A DNA stretch of 24,126 nucleotides from Nymphaea colorata. Taxonomy: Eukaryota; Streptophyta; Magnoliopsida; Nymphaeales; Nymphaeaceae. Numbering within the stretch: position 1 is the stretch's first letter; each line of letters opens with the position of its first letter. Shown piece by piece: positions 18,413 through 24,126 of the stretch. The stretch lies in NCBI RefSeq assembly GCF_008831285.2, contig NW_022204693.1, positions 1 to 24,126 of the forward strand, read 5' to 3'. Both the position numbers and the translations under genes were made by a program. The notes under the pieces were generated by a model. It made no database searches. It had not been told where the DNA came from and worked only from the letters and a program-made list of their open reading frames with translations.

Positions 18413-20983
18413 ATGGTTGAAACCAGAAGCCAAAGCAAGAGAAGGAGTGAAATGGAGCTTGATCAACCTTTTATAGGAGACAGGGGAGAAGAATCCTCCT
18501 CAGAAACACCTCCCAAGCAGAAAATAAATGACCCAGAATTTGAGGAATACAGAAGATTCCGGAAATACATGATCATGTTCAATGAAGAACAAGCGCAGGC
18601 AGAAAAAGCCAAAAAGAAAGGGAAGAAAACAAGAAAGTACTCATCAAGTAGTTCAGACTCTTCTGAAGACGCTACAACAGAATCTAGTAGTGAGGAAGAA
18701 CCGAAAACTCCCAAGAAAAAGAAGAAGGGAGAATCCTGGAAAACAAAAATCCAGGAAGTTGAAAAGAAGTTAAATGCAGTACAACTTAAAGGCAAGAACA
18801 AGAGGAATTTCACTTGCGAAGATTTCTACGAAAGCTTCGAAAATGACAAACACATAAAAAACTTGCCCAAGAAATTTATCAAATTTGATGGCCATGGAGA
18901 CCCAAAGGCACATTTGGCCACGTTCTTTGCTGAATGCTACAAATTCTGCCACAATCATAGGGCCCTCTTTCGATGTTTCCCTAGAAGCCTAGAAGGAATT
19001 GCAGCACAATGGTATCGGGAACACATCAACCCAGTGGAATTGAAAAATTTTGACATGTTAATCAACCTTTTCATCGAAAGGTTCATTCAAAACGTTGAAA
19101 CTGCACCAACGATCACCACATTATGCTATCTAAAACAGAGGCGAGGTGAAAAGGTGAGAGATTTTATTCAGAGGTGGAGGTCTTCTTGCAACAAGATGAG
19201 AGACCCAATCTCTCAATCCCATGCACTGGGATTGATCGTAAACAATTTGACACAACCATTAAGGAGCCTCATTTCCAATGCTCCAATTAAGTCTTTCATC
19301 GATCTCACTGAGAGGGCAGAATGCATTGAAGCAGGAATTGAGAATGGAGCTTTTGATGCTGTCATCCCGGTAAAAGTAAGGGAAGATACAAAAAAGAATA
19401 GCAGAAGTCAGAATGCTCCAGCCAACATCGTGGCCAACGCTGCATCCTTCAAGAAAGAAAAGTCCGAATATCCCAAGAATAAAGGGGTAATGGACAGAGC
19501 TAGTGGCAGTAGTAGTGGGACCAAAAACAAACATCCTAGATGGGGGTACGATAGAAAATTTACCCCATTACAACAAAGTTATGAAGAGGTCATGCATATG
19601 CTAATCGAAAGAGGTACTCTGTTTCTCCCAAAAGTCTCCAACCCCCCACCAATGATGGGGAAAAACAAAGAGCAATTCTGCAAATTTCATCGCGCTACAG
19701 GACATGATACAGAAGTCTGCCTTGTACTTAAAAATATTGTGCAAGATGCAGTTAACAAAGAAATAATCAAAGAGGTCAGTGAACAGCCGGACATTCTCAA
19801 GAATCCTTTTCCTAAACATGGCAAAGGAATAGTTTCGATGGTCAGATTTTCAACAGGTCGTCAAATTATGGTGACAAACAAAAGGGATACAGCGTCCCTG
19901 GATTTCTTTGGATTGCTTTTCAAACATGATAAAGGATCCATCAATGCACAAACCAGACTGGTTAAACAAGACCATCTGACAGAGATTGATCAGAAGTCAC
20001 AAGTGTGTGACCCTGAACCATTGGAATCCATTTTCAATGAATTGGACCCCTTACCTGAAGTCAAGAAGGGAGGGTTTAGCCCTAACAGGGGGAATGAATG
20101 GGCTTTTGAATTATGTGAAAATAGTCCGATCATATTCTCTGATAAAGATCTACCAACTGGAGGTGCATCGCACAACGACGCCTTGCACATAGTGATAGAG
20201 ACAAGGGGCACCAGGGTCTCCCACGTTTTAATTGATGGTGGAGCAAGCCTGAACATCTATCCACAACAAACAGCTCGTGAGTTGGGCATAAGACAAGCTG
20301 ACTATACTCCATCCAAAATTTTCATCCATGGATATGACGGGACAGGACAACCATGCCTAGGATGCATATGTCTGGATTTGAATATTTCTGAGACGTATCA
20401 TCGGGTTTTATTTCATGTGGTGGATATAGAACCCTCCTTCAACTTGCTGCTTGGCAGGCCATGGATCCATGCTACCAATGCAGTTCCCTCCACTCTACAT
20501 CAGTGTGTCAAATGGACTCACAACGGGAATTCTATAACCATCTATGCAGAGGATAGGAAAAGTCGGCTTGTACACCCAATGATTCCGGTACCAACATATA
20601 CAATTGAGGTACCCAGTATTCGAGTCTGCAAAGAGGAAGAAATATCTCAAAGTCTTAGCAGGTTGGTCATTCAGAAACCAAAGAAACAGGTATGGGTGAA
20701 AAGGGGTACCAAACTTGAAACAAGTTACAAAAGTCATCCGTTGTTCAAGAAATTCTGCCAGAATGAGAAAAGATTGGATTTACTCATACGCCATGGCTAC
20801 CAGCCATTTACTGGCCTTGGCAAACATGAAAATGGAATCTTGGAACCAGTTACCTTGACAGGACAACGAGGCACTCAAGCCTTGGGGTGCCAAAGCTATG
20901 AAAAAGTGGATGTTGAGGAAGAATTCAAGCCAGTACCTTTCGTCAAGAGCAATACCATGGGCGGATGTTCACCATCAATTTGA
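18413..20983 (+). CDS. ORF2: Gag-protease with C-terminal G-patch
   Basis: Intact, 856 residues from ATG 18413, the first ATG in frame. Residues about 60-110 are highly charged and Ser-rich (KKKGKKTRK, SSSSSDSSEDA, KTPKKKKKGES), giving nuclear-localisation-like basic runs. Residues about 158-316 form the Retrotrans_gag capsid domain (FDGHGDPKAHL, AAQWYREHI, FIERFIQN, YLKQRRGEKVRDFIQRW). A zinc-knuckle variant C-x2-H-x4-H-x4-C lies at about 423-436 (CKFHRATGHDTEVC). The aspartic protease has LIDGGASLNIYP with catalytic Asp at residue 608 and LLLGRPWIH downstream. A G-patch motif (GYQPFTGLGKHENGI) starts at about 795. Gag packages the RNA and the protease matures the polyprotein. It ends in TGA, 158 nt before the ORF3 acceptor-like site. 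ORF3 must therefore be expressed by splicing or its own start, not by simple readthrough. Confidence 0.93.
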   Translation: MVETRSQSKRRSEMELDQPFIGDRGEESSSETPPKQKINDPEFEEYRRFRKYMIMFNEEQAQAEKAKKKGKKTRKYSSSSSDSSEDATTESSSEEEPKTPKKKKKGESWKTKIQEVEKKLNAVQLKGKNKRNFTCEDFYESFENDKHIKNLPKKFIKFDGHGDPKAHLATFFAECYKFCHNHRALFRCFPRSLEGIAAQWYREHINPVELKNFDMLINLFIERFIQNVETAPTITTLCYLKQRRGEKVRDFIQRWRSSCNKMRDPISQSHALGLIVNNLTQPLRSLISNAPIKSFIDLTERAECIEAGIENGAFDAVIPVKVREDTKKNSRSQNAPANIVANAASFKKEKSEYPKNKGVMDRASGSSSGTKNKHPRWGYDRKFTPLQQSYEEVMHMLIERGTLFLPKVSNPPPMMGKNKEQFCKFHRATGHDTEVCLVLKNIVQDAVNKEIIKEVSEQPDILKNPFPKHGKGIVSMVRFSTGRQIMVTNKRDTASLDFFGLLFKHDKGSINAQTRLVKQDHLTEIDQKSQVCDPEPLESIFNELDPLPEVKKGGFSPNRGNEWAFELCENSPIIFSDKDLPTGGASHNDALHIVIETRGTRVSHVLIDGGASLNIYPQQTARELGIRQADYTPSKIFIHGYDGTGQPCLGCICLDLNISETYHRVLFHVVDIEPSFNLLLGRPWIHATNAVPSTLHQCVKWTHNGNSITIYAEDRKSRLVHPMIPVPTYTIEVPSIRVCKEEEISQSLSRLVIQKPKKQVWVKRGTKLETSYKSHPLFKKFCQNEKRLDLLIRHGYQPFTGLGKHENGILEPVTLTGQRGTQALGCQSYEKVDVEEEFKPVPFVKSNTMGGCSPSI
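20795..20890 (+). other. G-patch domain coding segment
   Basis: The encoded peptide GYQPFTGLGKHENGILEPV, then a Gly-rich run ending TQALGC, has the GxxxxxGLGxxxxG pattern of the G-patch family, which binds RNA or activates DEAH helicases. G-patches next to the protease are known in betaretroviruses and some plant gypsy elements. Here the domain follows the protease by roughly 190 residues, at the end of ORF2. Confidence 0.7.
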
Positions 20984-21141
20984 ATCAACAAATCCGCCAT
21001 CATTTTGTCATTTTGTCGTCATTGTACTCAAATAGACCAAGTGTCTTCATTTTGTAATGCCTTCAAAAATACAATGACAAATGCAAATTACTTCCATATA
21101 CAATGTCTCAAATTTCATCTAACTTCTTTACAATCTTTAGG
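20984..21141 (+). other. ORF2-ORF3 spacer with acceptor-like site
   Basis: The spacer is rich in TTTTGTCA-type words (about 21003-21020), like the ORF1-ORF2 spacer. It ends with CTAAC (21119-21123), the pyrimidine-rich CTTCTTTACAATCTTTAG (21123-21140) and then GATGACATTTGAGG. Ogre elements are known to carry an intron between protease and RT, and this is the matching place. Only one GT (20887) between the G-patch and the ORF2 stop is in the right phase to fuse ORF2 to ORF3, and its GTGCCA context is weak. A splice from the leader donor to the ATG at 21142 is the alternative. Confidence 0.5.
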
Positions 21142-23889
21142 ATGACATTTGAGGATCAAACATCAAAAGCTCCAGAACTCACTGAGGCCGAATGTCCAGA
21201 GTTCATCCAAATGAGAAAGCAAGATCAACCGTCACCTCTGATTAATGATCCGATTGAGGAAATTAACATTGGCACGGAAGAGAGTCCAAAGATTTTGCAA
21301 ATTGGAACAAGTCTCTCAGCAGAAGAAAGAAAAGAGTTGATAGACTTCCTCAAAAAGCATCAAGAAGCCTTTGCGTGGACTTATGAGGACATGCCAGGAC
21401 TTGATACAAAATTAGTCGAGCATCGACTACCATTGAAACCAGAATGCAAGCCAATCAAACAAAAGTTGAGGAAACTAGACCCTCGTCTTGAGGGGCAAGT
21501 TAAGGAAGGCCTGGAAGACCTACTAAAGGCAGGGTTCATCCGAACAATCGACTATCCTGAATGGTTAGCAAACATTGTGGTAGTCCCAAAGAAAAATGGC
21601 AAAATTCGGCTCTGCATCGATTTCGGAGATTTGAATAAGGCTACACCAAAGGATGACTACCCACTTCCAAACATTGACTTGTTGGTAGACAGTACCGCAG
21701 GTCACGCTATGTTCTCCTTTATGGATGGATATTCTGGTTATAACCAAATTAAGTTGGCAGCTCAAGATCAAGCCAAAACATCATTTACAACCCCATGGGG
21801 TACCTTCTGCTATACAGTAATGCCATTTGGTTTGAAGAACGCTGGGGCAACATATCAAAGGGCTATGGCAGCTATTTTTCATGACCAAATGCATCAAATC
21901 ATGGATGCATATGTAGATGATCTACTAATTAAGTCAAAAACAAGGGAGAATCACATCAACATTCTCTCTCAAGTTTTTGATAGACTCTTACAATACAAAC
22001 TTAGATTGAATCCACAAAAATGTGTATTTGGTGTGGAATCCGGTAAGCTTTTGAGATTTATGGTCAGCCAAAAGGGAATCGAGATGGATCCTTCCAAAGC
22101 AAAGGCGATCATCGAAATGTCACCCCCAACAAATCTTAAGGAGCTACGCAGCTTGCAAGGCAGAATTCAGTCAATCAGAAGGTTTATAGCTAATCTAGCC
22201 ATGAGATGCGAACCCTTCAACCATTTACTGCGGAAAGGAGTCAAATTTGAATGGGGGCATGAATGTCAAGCCTCATTCGAAAAGATCAAGAAGTATCTTC
22301 TTTGCCCACCAATTTTAAAACCTCCAATTTTAGGGGAACCTCTACTCCTTTACATCACAGTTAACGATTCAGCCTGTGGTGGATTTCTGGCTCAATATGA
22401 AGAAGGATGCCGAATAGAACATGCCATTTATTACATCAGTAAGACATTTGTGCAGTATGAAAAGAACTACTCGCACATGGAAAAAACTTGCTTAGCCTTG
22501 GTGTGGATGTGTCAAAAATTAAGGCATTATCTATTGGCTTGTGAAGTTAAAATTTTGTCCAAACTTAATCCACTCAAATATATCCTCGAACAGCCATTTC
22601 TGAATGGAAGGATAGCAAAGTGGCAGGTTTTGCTGATGCAATATGATTTGGAATATGTGTCACAAAAATCAATCAAGGGGCAAGCCATTGCAGACCAATT
22701 GGCAGATTTTCCTCTATATGAAGAAATTAAAACAAATGATGATTTTCTAGATGAGCAAATCCTGACAACTGAACCAGAGCCGATTTGGGAGATGTACTTT
22801 GATGGATCTAAGAGCACAACTGGGGCAGGCATTGGGATACTTTTCATTACACCAGAAAGGGAAATGATTCCTTACTCTCTCAAATTGAATTTTTTCTGCA
22901 CGCATAATATGGCAGAGTACGAGGCCCTAATCCAAGGACTCAAAATGTTGCTCAAATTTAAAGTGCAGAGAGTTCGCATTTTTGGAGATTCTCTCTTAGC
23001 TGTCAGTCAGGTCAATGGAGATTGGCAAGTCAAAGATCAAAAATTGATCCCATATCAAGAGTTAGCAGCTTCCCTCTTAAGACAGTTCGAGGAATGTCAA
23101 CTCTTACATGTCAAAAGAGAATTTAACCCAATAGCAGACGGTTTAGCCAGTTTAGGCTCTACCATTGCCTTCAAACCTGGAGAATCTATCAGATCTTTTG
23201 AAGTTGGAAGACTCGAACAACCATCTTTTGTCATACCAGAACAGGTGTTGCAAGCAGAAAGTAGAGAAACACCATGGTATCAGAACATCAAGGATTTTCT
23301 CCAAACTGGAACACTTCCACCAGAAATGTCTCGAAAAGAGCAAAGAGTTTTGAGACACATGTCTTCAAGATATTTCATTCTAGCCGACATCCTATATAGA
23401 AGAGGATTCAGCACAGAATATGCTAGATGTCTCGATGCAAATGAGGCACTAGAAGTCATTCAAGAAGCCCATGAAGGAATTTGTGGGGGACATGTAGGGT
23501 ATCAGACCCTCGTCAAGCATAGAGTCAGAGCAGGGTACTATTGGCCCACAATGCAAAGAGACTGTCACCAATTTGTCAAGAAATGCATCAAATGTCAGTT
23601 CCATGCACCATCAATTCATGCTCCAGCAGCGTACCTTCATTCGGTCAGCTCACCATGGCCATTCTCCATGTGGGCCTTCGACGTAGTCGGTCCAATCAAT
23701 CCACCTGCCTCAAATGGACACATGTATTTTCTTGCAGCTACAGATTACTTCACCAAATGGGTGGAAGCTATCACTTTAAAAACAGTCGAAGGACAACACG
23801 TAGTGTCCTTCATTCATAAAAATCTTTTGTGTAGATTTGGCATCCCGCATGATATCGTTTCTGATAACGGTACTCATTTCAAAAAATGA
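21103..23889 (+). CDS. ORF3: Pol (RT, RNase H, archaeal-type RNase H, integrase), ended early by a frameshift
   Basis: The frame opens at ATG 21103, but ATG 21142, directly behind an acceptor-like TTTAG, may be the real start. Residues below count from 21103. RT: about 140-320, motif A FMDGYSGYNQI (Asp 208) and YVDDLL (Asp 272/273). Gypsy RNase H: about 414-545, ending in ADQLADFP. Second, archaeal-type RNase H: about 563-690 with a full DEDD set, Asp 567 (FDGS), Glu 605 (MAEYEAL), Asp 629 (FGDSLL), Asp 679 (ADGLASL). Integrase: HHCC zinc site at 790, 797, 828 and 831; catalytic Asp 860 and 921 (SDNGT). Oddities: Gly replaces the conserved Arg in the RT block DFRDLN (here DFGDLN), and an extra A in the A-run 23881-23886 causes TGA at 23887. 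The enzyme copies element RNA into DNA and inserts it. Confidence 0.9.
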   Translation: MSQISSNFFTIFRMTFEDQTSKAPELTEAECPEFIQMRKQDQPSPLINDPIEEINIGTEESPKILQIGTSLSAEERKELIDFLKKHQEAFAWTYEDMPGLDTKLVEHRLPLKPECKPIKQKLRKLDPRLEGQVKEGLEDLLKAGFIRTIDYPEWLANIVVVPKKNGKIRLCIDFGDLNKATPKDDYPLPNIDLLVDSTAGHAMFSFMDGYSGYNQIKLAAQDQAKTSFTTPWGTFCYTVMPFGLKNAGATYQRAMAAIFHDQMHQIMDAYVDDLLIKSKTRENHINILSQVFDRLLQYKLRLNPQKCVFGVESGKLLRFMVSQKGIEMDPSKAKAIIEMSPPTNLKELRSLQGRIQSIRRFIANLAMRCEPFNHLLRKGVKFEWGHECQASFEKIKKYLLCPPILKPPILGEPLLLYITVNDSACGGFLAQYEEGCRIEHAIYYISKTFVQYEKNYSHMEKTCLALVWMCQKLRHYLLACEVKILSKLNPLKYILEQPFLNGRIAKWQVLLMQYDLEYVSQKSIKGQAIADQLADFPLYEEIKTNDDFLDEQILTTEPEPIWEMYFDGSKSTTGAGIGILFITPEREMIPYSLKLNFFCTHNMAEYEALIQGLKMLLKFKVQRVRIFGDSLLAVSQVNGDWQVKDQKLIPYQELAASLLRQFEECQLLHVKREFNPIADGLASLGSTIAFKPGESIRSFEVGRLEQPSFVIPEQVLQAESRETPWYQNIKDFLQTGTLPPEMSRKEQRVLRHMSSRYFILADILYRRGFSTEYARCLDANEALEVIQEAHEGICGGHVGYQTLVKHRVRAGYYWPTMQRDCHQFVKKCIKCQFHAPSIHAPAAYLHSVSSPWPFSMWAFDVVGPINPPASNGHMYFLAATDYFTKWVEAITLKTVEGQHVVSFIHKNLLCRFGIPHDIVSDNGTHFKK

Positions 23890-24126
23890 GAAAATGCGCA
23901 ATCTTTGTCACAAACACAAAATACAACATCACTTTTCTGCCCCATATTACCCTCAAGGTAATGGTCAGGCAGAAGCAACCAACAAGATTTTGATTCGTGT
24001 CTTAGAAAGGACAGTTGAAACAGGCCGAGATTGGCACGAGAAAATGCACAATGCACTCTGGGCGTATCGAACACCAATTCGGACACCCACCAATGCTACA
24101 CCAGCAGAATTAGTATATGGAACGGA
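23888..24126 (+). pseudogene. integrase catalytic core continued in the shifted frame
   Basis: After the TGA the integrase continues one base out of frame, from GAG at 23888 to the window end. It includes YYPQGNGQAEATN with the catalytic Glu at 23972-23974, then WHEKMHNALWAYRTP and TPAELVYGT. Allowing for one extra base, the spacing from Asp 921 to this Glu is 35 residues, the normal DD35E spacing, which confirms a single-base insertion and little else. The frame is cut by the end of the window. Confidence 0.9.

Larger units (their letters stand above)
12397..24126 (+). mobile_element. Ty3/gypsy LTR retrotransposon, Tat lineage, Ogre-like (3' part beyond window)
   Basis: The order is long 5' LTR, primer-binding region, extra ORF1, Gag-protease ORF2, and RT-RNase H-aRNase H-integrase ORF3. 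RT before integrase defines Ty3/gypsy. A second, archaeal-type RNase H after the first marks the Tat lineage. A very long LTR and an extra ORF upstream of gag are Ogre features. ORF1 and ORF2 are intact and ORF3 has one frameshift, so this copy is much younger than the copia element it interrupts. The end of integrase, the polypurine tract and the 3' LTR are missing because the window ends. Confidence 0.93.

Noticed and set aside
20984-21102. Simple ribosomal frameshift or readthrough between ORF2 and ORF3
   Set aside because: ORF3 does not overlap the ORF2 stop; more than 100 nt separate the frames, so splicing or a separate start is needed.
23875-23895. Programmed frameshift in integrase
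   Set aside because: Frameshifting inside the integrase core is not a known strategy; one extra A in a homopolymer explains it better.
1-24126. CRISPR arrays, operons, tRNA or rRNA genes
   Set aside because: No regularly spaced short repeats, no tRNA cloverleaf or rRNA sequence was seen; the content is eukaryotic plant repeat DNA.

Overview
The window looks like repeat-rich nuclear DNA of a flowering plant. It holds a decayed NLR-type leucine-rich-repeat gene, a Ty1/copia element, a Ty3/gypsy element of the Tat/Ogre type and a LINE scrap, and nothing prokaryotic. I cannot name the species. No intact host gene was found; the only intact reading frames belong to the Ty3/gypsy element.

Layout: 1-3290 is AT-rich and carries no gene I can support. 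3290-3910 is a broken LINE reverse-transcriptase remnant (+). 4111-4686 is an apparently perfect 286-bp tandem duplication, and 4780-4945 looks like a LINE 3' end. 4950-6150 is gene-free. 6150-8800 (-) is the LRR half of an NLR gene ruined by stops, frameshifts and a duplicated tail. 8814-12396 (-) is a copia element with many stop codons. From 12397 to the window end (+) runs a large, much younger Ogre-like element: a 5' LTR of about 3.8 kb, a primer-binding-site region, ORF1 (plant mobile domain), ORF2 (Gag, protease, G-patch) and ORF3 (RT, RNase H, second 'archaeal' RNase H, integrase). The window stops inside the integrase.

History: the copia element apparently landed in the NLR gene, and the Ogre-like element then landed inside the copia gag, whose reading frame runs right up to base 12396 where the LTR begins. 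The rest of copia gag, its 5' LTR and the NB-ARC half of the NLR gene are predicted to lie beyond the right edge.

Most interesting points: each of the three Ogre ORFs is preceded, within 0 to 15 bases of a usable ATG, by a branch-point/pyrimidine-tract/AG sequence that looks like a 3' splice site. A good splice donor sits in the LTR leader. This suggests that one leader may be spliced to three alternative acceptors. The U3 also packs ten full W-boxes into 289 bp, suggesting control by WRKY factors. ORF1 is a plant mobile domain protein carried as cargo by the retrotransposon.
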